A stretch of DNA of 64,000 nucleotides from Nitrobacter sp047149785. GTDB lineage: Bacteria; Pseudomonadota; Alphaproteobacteria; Rhizobiales; Xanthobacteraceae. The notes below the pieces were generated by a model that was given only the letters and a program-made list of their open reading frames with translations, ran no database searches and was not told the DNA's origin. This document shows positions 8,669-18,254 of this stretch, in pieces (the first letter of the stretch is position 1; the number at the start of each line of letters is the position of its first letter). The DNA lies in contig NZ_BAAGBE010000001.1 of NCBI RefSeq assembly GCF_047149785.1, positions 62,001-126,000 on the forward strand, given 5' to 3'. Position numbers and translations under genes: made by a program.

Positions 8669-8914
8669 TTATTTGCGACGTGAACATGTAAGAGTTTTTC
8701 TCGCGAGAATTTCTGAAATGGCCGATGACCGCCACGTCGGGTTTTTCTTAATGCGAATGTCGTGATCCGGGCAGGCAAGCCAATATCGATTCTGAGTTCT
8801 CGTTTGATGACGATGATTTCGTCTGGGTTTCGATCGGGCCAAACGATTTCTCGCGCCGCACTTACATGTCGCCGGATAGATTAGCCCGCCGTAAAGCCCT
8901 TCCCTGTCAATCAC
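8669..8914 (-). CDS. Possible 81-residue Cys-containing protein
   Basis: An open frame starting at GTG with CKCGAR near residue 17 and CPDHDIR near residue 48, spaced like a small zinc ribbon, in a basic protein. No clear ribosome binding site precedes it. It covers most of the 323-bp gap between 8622 and 8944, where nothing else is supported. It could be a real zinc-binding protein of the island or a chance frame. Confidence 0.3.
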   Translation of the reverse strand: MIDREGLYGGLIYPATCKCGARNRLARSKPRRNHRHQTRTQNRYWLACPDHDIRIKKNPTWRSSAISEILARKTLTCSRRK

Positions 8915-8944
8915 CGCTAGACTGCGGGTACCGCATCCACCGAG

Positions 8945-9370
8945 TTAACAATTGCCGTTTGCTCGCGCCACTTTTTCGGCCGACAGCTTCTGCTTCATCG
9001 TTTGCTGCCACTTCTCCATCTCTGGCGTGACGGCTTTGTACACAGCATAGAATTTCGTGATCGCCCGCCAGATGGTCACGGGCGCTTCTATGTCGTCTAT
9101 CGTGGCTGTATCGCATTTCTTGCCGTTATAGGTTCCGTGCTTGAGCCAATTGATGAAATCGTTTGGTTTCTGCGAGCCCTCGGCCTCGGGGAGGGTGGCG
9201 GCGAAGTCCTTTACCTTTTGGCGAAATGCGGGCTCATCCGGTTCGACAAGCATTCCTTCGGCTGCCGCCGCGAGGGTTATGGCGCATTCCTGCTCCCCTG
9301 CTGCATGGAGGTTCATGGCGGCATGGATCTGTCTCGCAGAAGCCAGCTTTGTGTTTGTTTCAGTTGCCAT
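8945..9370 (-). CDS. All-helical hypothetical protein, possibly HEPN-like
   Basis: A 141-residue protein starting at the ATG at 9370 (MATETNTKLASA), with GGGG about nine bases upstream; a longer in-frame extension upstream looks non-coding. The core (ECAITLAAAAEGML ... DFINWLKHGTYN ... WRAITKFYAVYKAV) is predicted helical and resembles the opening helices of HEPN-type proteins. No clear R-x4-6-H motif is present, so nuclease activity is not supported. It lies on the - strand next to the HEPN/zinc-ribbon gene at 9627 with a 256-bp gap. The product is unknown. Confidence 0.6.
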   Translation of the reverse strand: MATETNTKLASARQIHAAMNLHAAGEQECAITLAAAAEGMLVEPDEPAFRQKVKDFAATLPEAEGSQKPNDFINWLKHGTYNGKKCDTATIDDIEAPVTIWRAITKFYAVYKAVTPEMEKWQQTMKQKLSAEKVARANGNC

Positions 9371-9626
9371 CGTTGCGCACCCCGCGAAATCAAAGAGTAG
9401 TCCTTTTAAAGCCTTTCGCTCAGAACGGGAGATTTTTAGTATCCCGGCTGTTGCGTCGATCTCGCATTCAGATTTTCGCGGTTGCGAGATCAGGTCCGTT
9501 CTTGGCGTTTTGCTGCTCTGACGCCCGCGGCCGTCGACGTCCGTTGTTGTACGCAATTCGGGCGAAGCTTTGTGGCTTAAGTCGCGAAAACTCTAAGAAA
9601 TGACAAACGGCACTAGTCAGTGGGGC

Positions 9627-10583
9627 CTAATCGTCTTTCGACATCACATGGTCGCAGTAATCGCAGAGCTGTGAGTTGTTTACTGACATGTTTGAAACAC
9701 CGAGCGACGTGCCGCAACGAGCGCAGCTTCCGCTGATGGTGTAGTCACACCAGAAGCACTTCACCGTATCGCCGGTCTCAACATAAGTGGAGTTAGAACA
9801 TTCCGGACAGTCATGAATGACCGGTTCCGATCCGTCCTTCGCAGCCATATAGTCGTCGGCTCCAAACTGTGTTTCGACGAGTAGTTCAACTGTTTGTTCT
9901 GCCGAGAAGCTATCGCCACAGGCCTTGCATCGTCCCTTGATCTCGGCAGGATCACTATTGTTGGCGTCTTCTTGATAAAGTAGCGACGAGCCACACGTCG
10001 GGCAGCGGATCTCCGACCGCTCGGTTATCTCATGCCACCACGCGATCGCGTTCAACGACCCATCGCATTCGCTCTTCAACTTCTCAAAGAACTTCTTTTC
10101 CGCGAGCATCACATCCCAGGCATCTCCGAGCTCTGTTTTCGGCGACCGATCGAGGATGGCGAAGAACCCTTCCACCAATGGAAAGCAAGAGGCGATCGCC
10201 TGCCGGATCGCGTCTTTGGGAGCTTCGGAGTGATAGTGCTCGAATTCATTGCGGAGCTTCTGTAAATCCTTGATCTCTCCGGCCGGCCAGGTCAGCCGAA
10301 AGGCCTTAAACCGCTCGCGCAATTCTGCGAGGTCAATCGTCTGAAATCCCTTCGGTTGGTGGACGAGATCGCCGTCGTCGTTCAAGACCGGTGCGAATTT
10401 CGAGGCGAGAACGTTCATCGGATCCGCATCAGGCGCAGCATTCAGAAGACACTGTTTCCCGAGCAACAGCACACCCGCGTAAAAATTCCGCAGCGCGCTG
10501 ACCGGCCGACGCTCGTCGTTGGACTGAAAGTCCTCGATTCCCATCTGGATAGAGTGAATTGCGTTCTCAAATATATCCGTCAT
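9627..10583 (-). CDS. HEPN-like protein with six CxxC zinc-ribbon knuckles
   Basis: A 318-residue two-part protein. The N-terminal helical domain (residues 1-180) includes RNEFEHYH, giving Arg111 and His116 in R-x4-H spacing, the HEPN ribonuclease signature. The C-terminal part (190-318) carries six CxxC or closely similar pairs: Cys194/197, 219/222, 259/262, 276/279, 287/290 and 307/310. These should form about three zinc ribbons. HEPN domains with ribbons are common in RNA-targeting toxins and defence proteins, but this arrangement is not one I can name. The gene stands alone on the - strand. RNase activity is inferred from the motif only. Confidence 0.7.
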   Translation of the reverse strand: MTDIFENAIHSIQMGIEDFQSNDERRPVSALRNFYAGVLLLGKQCLLNAAPDADPMNVLASKFAPVLNDDGDLVHQPKGFQTIDLAELRERFKAFRLTWPAGEIKDLQKLRNEFEHYHSEAPKDAIRQAIASCFPLVEGFFAILDRSPKTELGDAWDVMLAEKKFFEKLKSECDGSLNAIAWWHEITERSEIRCPTCGSSLLYQEDANNSDPAEIKGRCKACGDSFSAEQTVELLVETQFGADDYMAAKDGSEPVIHDCPECSNSTYVETGDTVKCFWCDYTISGSCARCGTSLGVSNMSVNNSQLCDYCDHVMSKDD

Positions 10584-10707
10584 GCTGTCTCAGCCGTTAG
10601 CTCGGCCTCCAGTTAAGGTTGGCCGCCGTAGGCCTGCTATTGGCTCGTCGCACAGGGGCGGCAATCGCTTGCGCCTAGCCGACGGATGAAATCGCATCGA
10701 GGCTCAC

Positions 10708-11143
10708 TCACGTTGTGGGACGAGAATCAGGTGCAGTACTGGCCACCAATTCGAATTCATCAGGATGAGCTCCGAATGTAGCTTCGAACATCGCCTTTGC
10801 CCAGGCGACTAGGTCGTCATTTTCTCGACGGCCGGTTAGCCAGTGAAAGTCGTAGCGAAACGCTCCCTCTTCAAGAATCCATTGCCGTGTCAGATGGTAG
10901 AGTAGCGTCGAGCCGAAAAAGACATTCAGAGTCTCCTGCACGGCAGCTTGATCGCGACTAGGTACTTTCCTTGGAAAGATGCCATCATCGTCCGAGCGGT
11001 CCGAGAACAGGGAAAGATTCCGAACAAGCAACAGCAGTATAGCAGCGCGCTTACGGCGGAACTCGTGCTGGGGGCACTCGACGAGTATTGACGATACACG
11101 AGCTGCGGATTGGGTTTCTGACCCAACTCTCTCAGTCCCTCCT
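10708..11143 (-). pseudogene. 5'-truncated hypothetical gene interrupted by IS630 remnant
   Basis: A frame on the - strand encoding a protein-like C-terminus (TLLYHLTRQWILEEGAFRYD, then DDLVAWAKAMFEATFGAHPDEF). Reading upstream, coding character is lost at about 11143, exactly where TA followed by an IS630-type end begins. The open frame continues to 11205 only through element sequence, so the original start is gone. I do not recognise the family. Confidence 0.4.
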
Positions 11144-11390
11144 AGAGCATTTTCCGACCGGAATGAATCGGTTGGGATTCCCAAAACGGCGCGAGTCAGA
11201 TTCAAGCTGGATGCTGGCGAGAGAGGTCAGCATGCATGACCAGGGCGCTTTCCGTTGATCTTCGCCAAAGGGTGTCGCCGCGATTGACGATGGCTTGTCC
11301 CGTCGGCGGGCCGCCGAGCGTTAGGGTATTGGCGCGGCTAGCGCGATCCGCTGGCGCAGTCGTCTCAAGGAAGCTGGCGACGTCGTTCCT
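11143..11390 (+). pseudogene. IS630-family transposase remnant
   Basis: The product begins MTRALSVDLRQRV at 11236, the typical opening of IS630-family transposases. It then continues in another frame as AAIDDGLSRRRAAER, an in-frame TAG, and IGAASAIRWRSRLKEAGD. This is the helix-turn-helix part of the family, so there is at least one frameshift and one stop, and the catalytic domain is missing. Upstream, TAGAGCATTTTCCGACCGG at about 11143 resembles an element end with the TA target of this family. It is a decayed fragment, not active. Confidence 0.75.
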
Positions 11391-11428
11391 ATATACTACT
11401 AAAATTACTACGGTGATAAGGGTAGCTG

Positions 11429-12685
11429 ATGCGGTTGACCGTTCTCCATCCAGAGGTGAGACCACAGATTGCGAAGTTCGCGGGCGGTTTGATGCCGGTT
11501 CGATTGCACGATGATGAGCAGCTTTCGCTGGTGATCAAGACGCAGAAAGAGGCGATCTTGGCCGCCAAGATGAACGGGTCCATCTCGTTTTATCTACCCG
11601 CGCTTCCCTCGTCGACCCTCACCACCACGTCGCTCATCACGGCGTTTTTCGATGATGATGACGAGCCGTTGACTATCAGAACTCCGCTGTTCGGCGACGA
11701 CGATTTCTCACGAGGCATTATTGAAATCCTTAAATATGATGAAGTCGATATCTACTTCTTCGATGAGCACAATTACGAGTGGATGAGCTTTAGGACGATC
11801 GTAGAGGATAACGGCAGTTGCCTGATCGGCGATAAGGACATTCACCTGCTTGGATACCATCCGGAGACGGTGAAGAGCATCCATGGCGTGTTGAATGATT
11901 GGTTTGGGACCCGAACTCAGGAAGACGACGAATGCGCTATCCAGGCGGTGTTCAAGGAGGAGCTCGCGCCTCAAGATATATTCGTCCTCGACATGACACC
12001 GGAAATGAACGGCTATCAAGGCGGCTCGGGATACCGTCGCGATACCCTTGCGAGAACCGATCCAGGCTATCATCAGGAGCGAGACATTTCGGCCTGCCTG
12101 CTGCGTGCTTTTGAGCCGCAACAGATCATGATGAATCCGAGGCGCAAGGACACCTTCAAGGAAATCCTGGACCACCTCGTTTTGACGGATGAGTTGGCGA
12201 TCCTCATCCAAGCCAAGGACAGCCCGACTACCGAAGCGGGAATCACTCGCACGCTTGAGCGGAAACGGCGCTCCACACATAGCCAGATCGATGACGCGAT
12301 AAGGCAGATCAACGGCGCCGCTCGCTTTCTTGAGCGCGCGACAACGGCGAAGTTGGTTGTTAGCGACAACGATGTGGAGGTTTCGCTGGGGAAACGCCGG
12401 GTGATCGGGCTCGCGATCGTGAAAGAGCTGTTTGACGACGAGGGCAAAGCCTACGCGGCCGCTTGCAGAAAGCTCGCGAGTCTAAACGGTGGCGGCATGG
12501 TGATGGACTATAATTCGTTTCATGCTTTCACGCACCGCTTCAAATCAGAAGCCGAATTTGTCCGAGCTCTGGAAACGATGGTCGAGCGTGTGAAGACGAG
12601 CGGCTGGGTCAGGGTGAAAGACGAGGTGTTCGATGGGGTGTTGGACTGGGTGGAGCAGGTGAGGAAGGGCGGTTTGGATCGTTAA
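11429..12685 (+). CDS. Hypothetical protein with PD-(D/E)XK-like nuclease core
   Basis: A 418-residue protein starting at ATG 11429. No named family is recognised. Around residues 246-262 the string DHLVLTDELAILIQAKDS has the shape of a restriction-endonuclease-fold core: an Asp on one strand, then hydrophobic residues and Q-A-K on the next, the QxK variant of (D/E)xK. The N-terminal 200 residues include an acidic FFDDDDEP segment. It stands alone on the + strand between decayed mobile DNA and probably belongs to the defence cargo. The nuclease assignment is an inference from one motif. Confidence 0.7.
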   Translation: MRLTVLHPEVRPQIAKFAGGLMPVRLHDDEQLSLVIKTQKEAILAAKMNGSISFYLPALPSSTLTTTSLITAFFDDDDEPLTIRTPLFGDDDFSRGIIEILKYDEVDIYFFDEHNYEWMSFRTIVEDNGSCLIGDKDIHLLGYHPETVKSIHGVLNDWFGTRTQEDDECAIQAVFKEELAPQDIFVLDMTPEMNGYQGGSGYRRDTLARTDPGYHQERDISACLLRAFEPQQIMMNPRRKDTFKEILDHLVLTDELAILIQAKDSPTTEAGITRTLERKRRSTHSQIDDAIRQINGAARFLERATTAKLVVSDNDVEVSLGKRRVIGLAIVKELFDDEGKAYAAACRKLASLNGGGMVMDYNSFHAFTHRFKSEAEFVRALETMVERVKTSGWVRVKDEVFDGVLDWVEQVRKGGLDR

Positions 12686-13449
12686 TCTGAGGCTATAGAA
12701 CGCCGCAGGACTTCGGCCTATCAGCCGAAACCAGGCGCGCCGCTTCCGGCTAGTTCGAATTAGACAGGAACGCGCCCGATCGCGGTAGCTCGATGTGGGG
12801 GAATGCTGACCCGAAAGCAACTGGACTGTGCGGCTGATTCGGGAAGCAGACGCGACAGTCGCACCTGCGTACGTCAGATCGTTCCGCTTACTTTCAATTG
12901 TAAGACCGTGATCGGCAGGCATCATCGATCATGATGGGCGGATGTTAGACTGGAATGACGCGAATGACCGGCAACAACACCATTGAGGAGCGATCAGCAT
13001 CCATCGTAATCATCCCCTGTCCCGTAGCCTCTATTCATGGCTGTTTCTCGACAACGCCCCCTGGCGGTGGTTGGGCGCTTCCTTCCTCTTGGCAACCTAT
13101 CCCACGCTTCATGGTGCGCCCATTCGCACGAGCCATTTTATCTTATCCTGCTGGATGATCTTGATGCGCGACTCGATCCAAAACTCGCATCGCCGCACTT
13201 CGATGCCTTCATGATTCCCAAAAGGGCGGAGCAGAGGTTCATGCTGATCGAAAGTCTTGCGCTCGCAGTAATCCGCCAAGAGGGCTTGAGCGCTCGCTAT
13301 CCCGAAAGCTAGATTTATCTGGATTTGATGCCGGTCTTCACCCCCGCCGTCTGCCGTGTTTTCAAAGTGATGAAGGCCGCCGGCGTTCAATTCGAGGGGT
13401 ATGACGCCGGCGTTTCTATGGAGCCCTTCGTCTCGGAGATTGAGATCGA

Positions 13450-13625
13450 TCTAAGAACACCGATCTTCCCGGTGTCGCGCATCGGCGGGTAGCCGACGAC
13501 ATCACGGCCCATGTCGCCCGCGCCGGAAAACCGTTCGACCTCGAAATAGCCCTTCTTCAGCAACGCCCATCGCGCGCGAATTTTTCCAGCTCATCAGCTG
13601 GAAGCGCGACGATGTGGCGCTCAGG
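13450..13625 (-). pseudogene. Remnant of a restriction-endonuclease-like gene
   Basis: Conceptual translation on the - strand gives IVALPADELEKFARD, then after a frame change LLKKGYFEVERFSGAGDMGR and DVVGYPPM. This matches the N-terminal pattern of restriction-endonuclease-like proteins in which a helical start (DEFExFV) precedes a (L)KGYxxVERFSGAGDxGRD loop containing the first catalytic Asp. The remainder, including the (E/Q)xK strand, is missing. It is a fragment only. Confidence 0.5.
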
Positions 13626-14357
13626 ATGCAGGAGGGGCGAGGGGCAGGCACATACGGGAAAAGTACCTTCGATTATTGCCACGCATCTCGGTGCTGTGCC
13701 AAGGTCTCGCGTGCTGAACGGTGCAGAAATCCTATGGTCTGCGAAGGCGGGTGTGGTTTTAGCTGCGCGACTTTTACGGCGCGCTGCTATTGTTGCAATA
13801 CGGCAGGTGCATTCATCGGAAATTCCGGGATTCAGGATCTATCCGTTCGCCGGTCGTGCTGCCGGTCCGATCGCGAGCGGGACGATTCGATATTGCTTCG
13901 GCAGAATTTTCGGACGATAAGCCGGGATCGAGTGAATACGTTGAAAAACCGATTCATGAATCCACGCATTCTCCTGCACGAACCGCGGCGCGGCCCGTGG
14001 CAAATAATATCCGGATCGCGAAGTGCGCGTAGCCCACTCCTTGTAAGAGTCGGCTTTCGGCAGCCACTCGAGCGCTAACCATGCTCCAGACAACGATCGG
14101 TGAGAATCCCTCGTAAAATCCGGTGCAACATAAGAAAATGGGCTTCCGCTTCTTTCCAGACTTATTTAATGGCCTGCTCGTTGCTGTTATTGATCTTGCT
14201 GAAGCGATTATGGGTAAATGTCTGCGGCTCTTTCCAGCTATAAAGCCTGGACATCCGCCGGCGCTCGTCGAGGGCGATCGCCTGACGAACGCTAGGATTT
14301 TGTCGAGTATGTGGAAGCTCCTTCTTCGGACTCAACGTGCCATTCGATTAGTCATTC

Positions 14358-14578
14358 GTGAATTATTATTTCCATTGGTTCGCGGGCGACAATCCATTTG
14401 GGTTCACGGCGTTGGACATCAAGTCGCTCCTCATGGGCGCGACGGGGTGCGATTGGGCCGATACGCGAGCAAAATGGCGCAGCGCCTATCCCTCGATTGA
14501 AAGGCGATCATCAGGCCCTGCATGATGCTGGCCGAGTTGTTCAGCTTGATCCGCGATAAACTCATGAAGAAATGCTAG
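14358..14578 (+). pseudogene. Remnant of a DnaQ-like (DEDD) 3'-5' exonuclease
   Basis: Translation gives NYYFHWFAGDNPFGFTALDI followed by KSLLMGATGCDWADTR, then after frame changes KGDHQALHDA and AELFSLIRDKLMKKC with a stop. The WYFHxFxGxxPFGFxALDIKS string and the H-x-ALxDA...AELF ending are the C-terminal half of a DEDDh exonuclease family. At least two frameshifts are needed to join the pieces and the N-terminal ExoI motif was not found, so it is inactive. It lies 125 bp upstream of the helicase gene. Confidence 0.6.
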
Positions 14579-14702
14579 AGCTTCGCCGGAGATTTAGAAC
14601 CATGCGGCCCAGCAGCCAGGTCATCCGGGACATCGACTTTTTCCCAGTCAGGGCTGCTTTACTTTCAGCATATTATTGCAACCGGATTCCGAAGGCGTTG
14701 TA

Positions 14703-17700
14703 ATGGCAGCTAAGAATAATCAGCCCTCGCTGGAAACGCTATTTGAACTCCCGGAAGACTATCTGCGTGGTCCGCAGCCTGAAGCGCTTCGACCCGGATT
14801 GATTGAAGCGGTCGATAGAAAGACCAAGCAGGATCGACTGCTGAAGTTCTGGCCGAAGACCGGAACCATCGCCGATGAGGAGCTTCGCGACCTCTGGCGC
14901 CACGAGCGGCTCCAGGTCGATCGCATCATGAGCTATCCGGGCGCCGACGAGGTTTTCGCCGGCGTCGTTGCGATGATCGAGACGTCGGACACGTTTTGTA
15001 TCGTGCATGAACCGGGATCGATGCCTCTCGAAGGGAAGCTGAGGACGGCGCCGAAGCGGTTCTGGATGCGTAACCTGTCCGTTCCTGCAAACCGTGTCAT
15101 CCTCTGGCAGAACCTTGGTCGGCTGGCGAAGGCATTGGGCATCCTGCACTCGCACGGACTTCTGCATGGCAGGATCGATAGCTATGCCGTCTTTACTGAG
15201 GGGGCGCAGGAGGCGGATTTCCGCCTGGGCGGCTTCGAATGGAGCCTGGTATTGGGCGAAGCGCGGACCGTTCACCCTCCGCTGCAACAGGTTCGGACCA
15301 AGATCCGACAGCTCACTTATTCCTATGCTCACGACTGGAAGGCTATTGCCTCGCTCTTCGCATCCTTCATAGGCATCGACCCGGGCGGATTGCGCAGAGC
15401 CGATCCCTATATCGACACGGACAACCCAATCGAATTGACGGACGGTGAAATCGATCTTCTGCGCCGGATGATCGATCCTGCACGTGAAGAGGTCGTCGAG
15501 GCGAAATCGGTCATGCGGTCAGTCCAGGTTCTCACGCGGGAGCTGGGCGGTCACCGCGAGACACGCGAATCCCGTCTGCTTCTCCTGTTTCGCCCAAACG
15601 ACAAGATGGCCGAGACAATCTATACGCTGAGCGAAGAGAGCGTAGCCTTCGATGATATCCAGGCTCAACAGTCGTTCGTCGAAAGCGACCTGTCGAGTGG
15701 CGCCAGAATTGTCGCCCCTGCCGGCGATGACAATCCGGAGCGTCTCTTTCTGATAACCGATACGACGTCCTATCAGCTTCGCCGGTTCTCGAATTCGGGC
15801 GCTAGTACGTGGCAGGTTGCCACCGTCACGTCGATCATTGTCCGCGAGCCGGGCCGCGCATTTGGCAACAGCGAAATTCAGCAGATCCGGCACCCGGTCG
15901 AATTGGTCTCGAACAACAAGGAAGCGACCCGCAGATTGACCGAGCTGGGGGCGGGAGCGCTGGAGTGGACGCTCTCTCTCGTCAAAGAGAAGTCTCACGA
16001 AGAAGACCCAGAGACCCGCACGCTCAGGCACGCGATCCTGCTGATCCAGGTTGTCGAGGCGTTGTTGCACGTCCTCGAAATTCTTCCCGTTGCGATCGTG
16101 GGCACGCGTTCCGAACGAGGACGCGTCATCCTTCAGATCGCGCCGCGTGAATCGCCCAGAGACGATGTCGCTCGGAACGTCGGAGAGCGCAGCACGACCG
16201 ACGTGATGGACCGGCTGTTCGAGAAGGACGACCAGGGTATCGACGTTGAGTGGCGATTGAGCAATTCAGGCGGCTTGGGCGGACGGGACGCGGGCGATGT
16301 CAGCCTGCGATTCGAGTCCGTCGAAAAGGACCGGTCTGGACACACCGTCTACGAATTCTCGGCTTTCGAGCTGCCCGCGGAGGACGACTGCCTGTTCTTG
16401 CGAAAGTATGGCGATCACGGCACGGAAAGCCTGATCCGACGGCGGCTCAGAACAACGCGCGCGCTTGCAGAGCAACGCGATCTCGTGACGCTGTTCTCCG
16501 ATCCGAGGCGCAACAGCCGCCGCACAGACACGCCTCTTGCCAAAGATGAGTTCTACGAGGACCTGGACGAAGCAAAGCAGGGCGTTCTTGAGGACCTATG
16601 GACGCTCGAGCCGAGCTACTTCGTCGTCGGCCCGCCCGGCGTCGGCAAGACGAAGCTTGTCAGTGAAGTGCTGCGCCGAAAGGTGTCGGTCGACCCCGCG
16701 GCTCGCGTCCTTGTCTCAACGCAAAGCCATCAAGCCCTCGACCATATCCTGAAGGCGACGCGACGCGCGCTCAGCGGAAACGCGGAGGATGTCATTATCG
16801 TCCGCTCGCCAGGTCGTGACGACGCAGTATCTACCGAGGCGGACGTCCGGCGAACAGCCCAGGATTATTTGAAACGCGTTCGTGCCTCAGATCGCTTCGC
16901 AGAAGCGCCGCTCAGCGTGCAGTCGGGGATTGCAGATCTTGAGAAGGCGTTTGCGCAAGACGGGTTTGGTACGGTCCAACGGCGCGATGCGCGGGATGCC
17001 GAAGGAATGCGGGCGTTGACCGCATTGGTCCTCGGATCGGCGAACCTGGTGTTTTCAACGAGCGCATCGGCGGACATCGAGCGGCTGATCGACGAATCCG
17101 CCCAATTCGACTGGGCCATTATCGAGGAGGCTGCCAAAGCGACAGGACCCGACCTGATCGCTCCGCTCTCATTGTCGGGGCGGCGTCTATTTATCGGAGA
17201 CCACAATCAGCTTCCACCGTTCGACACCGAACGCATGACCTCGATCCTCTCAGATCAGTCAGCGCTGCGGAATGCGTTGGTGAATTCGGATGAGATGATT
17301 GGGCCGACATTTTTTGAATCGGGGCTTGAGGAGCTTCGCAAGGCCGCCGAGGATGACGACACGCTCGCCCAGGTCTCGCGCGCCGCGCTGCGGGCATTTG
17401 AACCATTCCGCGTCCTCGTCGAAGAAGATGAAAAGCGCAGAAGCGTGGTCGCTGGCGCGAAGCGGTCAGTCTCAAGCGAATTGCTGGTGCAGCATCGTAT
17501 GGACCCGCAGATCGCGGAGTTGATTTCGCTCTGCTTCTATAACGGACGGTTGAAGACTTCAGATCGCCGGACGAAGGAAGCATCGAAACCCCTGCCGTTC
17601 ACATTTGGCGAAGGATTCCCCACGTCTCCTCTCGTTTTCATCGACATGCCCTATGTGAGCCGAACCGGAAAAGCTCCGCCGGTCGAATCCGGAAGGCCTC

Positions 17701-18254
17701 GATGGAGCAATGGATCTGAGGCGAGGGTCATCGTCGATTTGCTGGAGCGACTGCGTCTGCTGCCGCAAACTGGCGATCAAGAGGCGCCGTCGCTCGCCGT
17801 TCTCGCACCCTATCGGGCGCAGGTCGATCGGATCGAGCGGCAGATTGAGGCGCTTAAGGCGAAAGGGGACGATATCCTGCGCTTCAAGGGCTTCGCCGAG
17901 AATGGTCGAATTTGCGGGACCGTTGACGCGTCACAAGGTTCGGAGGCCGATCTGGTCCTCGTGTCGCTGGTTCGAAACAATCCCAGAACAGGGGTGCCGG
18001 CGCTCGGCTTTCTGCGCGATCGGCGCCGCATGAACGTATTGCTAAGCCGGGGCCGCCAGCAACTCGTTCTCGTCGGATCGCTGGAGTTCCTGCGGGAAAG
18101 CTCCCGGCATGCAACGAAGGATCCGAAAGACGAATTGTCGTTTGTCGTGACGTTTCTCGAAACGATCGAGGCGTTGCGCAAGCAGCAGGCCCAACGGGGC
18201 GGGCCGGCCGCGACGATCATCACTTCCGTGGAATTGATTCGGAGGGCCCGATGA
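14703..18254 (+). CDS. mkoA: MkoA-like kinase/SF1 helicase, Mokosh type I defence
   Basis: A 1183-residue fusion. Residues 1 to about 290 look like a degenerate Ser/Thr kinase: ILHSHGLLHGRIDSYAVF replaces the HRD catalytic loop (H-G-R-I-D) and LGGFEW stands where DFG should be. From about 620 on is a COG1112-type SF1 helicase: Walker A GPPGVGKTK (about 642), Walker B IIEEAA (about 804), GDHNQLPPF (about 832), QHRMDPQIAEL (about 930), DASQGSEADLVLVS (about 1075) and NVLLSRGR (about 1110). A helicase with a kinase-like domain followed by a PLD nuclease gene is the described layout of Mokosh type I anti-phage systems. The start is ATG 14703 with GAAGG upstream. It overlaps the next gene by ATGA. 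Confidence 0.88.
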   Translation: MAAKNNQPSLETLFELPEDYLRGPQPEALRPGLIEAVDRKTKQDRLLKFWPKTGTIADEELRDLWRHERLQVDRIMSYPGADEVFAGVVAMIETSDTFCIVHEPGSMPLEGKLRTAPKRFWMRNLSVPANRVILWQNLGRLAKALGILHSHGLLHGRIDSYAVFTEGAQEADFRLGGFEWSLVLGEARTVHPPLQQVRTKIRQLTYSYAHDWKAIASLFASFIGIDPGGLRRADPYIDTDNPIELTDGEIDLLRRMIDPAREEVVEAKSVMRSVQVLTRELGGHRETRESRLLLLFRPNDKMAETIYTLSEESVAFDDIQAQQSFVESDLSSGARIVAPAGDDNPERLFLITDTTSYQLRRFSNSGASTWQVATVTSIIVREPGRAFGNSEIQQIRHPVELVSNNKEATRRLTELGAGALEWTLSLVKEKSHEEDPETRTLRHAILLIQVVEALLHVLEILPVAIVGTRSERGRVILQIAPRESPRDDVARNVGERSTTDVMDRLFEKDDQGIDVEWRLSNSGGLGGRDAGDVSLRFESVEKDRSGHTVYEFSAFELPAEDDCLFLRKYGDHGTESLIRRRLRTTRALAEQRDLVTLFSDPRRNSRRTDTPLAKDEFYEDLDEAKQGVLEDLWTLEPSYFVVGPPGVGKTKLVSEVLRRKVSVDPAARVLVSTQSHQALDHILKATRRALSGNAEDVIIVRSPGRDDAVSTEADVRRTAQDYLKRVRASDRFAEAPLSVQSGIADLEKAFAQDGFGTVQRRDARDAEGMRALTALVLGSANLVFSTSASADIERLIDESAQFDWAIIEEAAKATGPDLIAPLSLSGRRLFIGDHNQLPPFDTERMTSILSDQSALRNALVNSDEMIGPTFFESGLEELRKAAEDDDTLAQVSRAALRAFEPFRVLVEEDEKRRSVVAGAKRSVSSELLVQHRMDPQIAELISLCFYNGRLKTSDRRTKEASKPLPFTFGEGFPTSPLVFIDMPYVSRTGKAPPVESGRPRWSNGSEARVIVDLLERLRLLPQTGDQEAPSLAVLAPYRAQVDRIERQIEALKAKGDDILRFKGFAENGRICGTVDASQGSEADLVLVSLVRNNPRTGVPALGFLRDRRRMNVLLSRGRQQLVLVGSLEFLRESSRHATKDPKDELSFVVTFLETIEALRKQQAQRGGPAATIITSVELIRRAR

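Larger units (their letters stand above)
12686..14702. other. 2-kb gene graveyard
   Basis: No intact gene is supported here. Several short frames occur on both strands. Two decayed genes can be recognised (13450-13625 and 14358-14578, listed separately). A protein-like stretch around 13150-13310 on the + strand (HFDAFMIPKRAEQRFMLIES) and another around 13330-13490 (MKAAGVQFEGYDAGVSMEPF) have no family I can name. The region looks like serial insertion and deletion debris. Confidence 0.6.

Noticed and set aside
14123..14500. 125-codon + strand frame upstream of the helicase gene
   Set aside because: It crosses the exonuclease remnant in the wrong frame; the family similarity lies in other frames.
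14703..18254. Alternative assignment of the helicase operon to DISARM
   Set aside because: DISARM also has a PLD protein (DrmC), but its helicase DrmA and the DUF1998 protein DrmB and methyltransferase are absent, and the helicase here is COG1112-type with a kinase-like domain.
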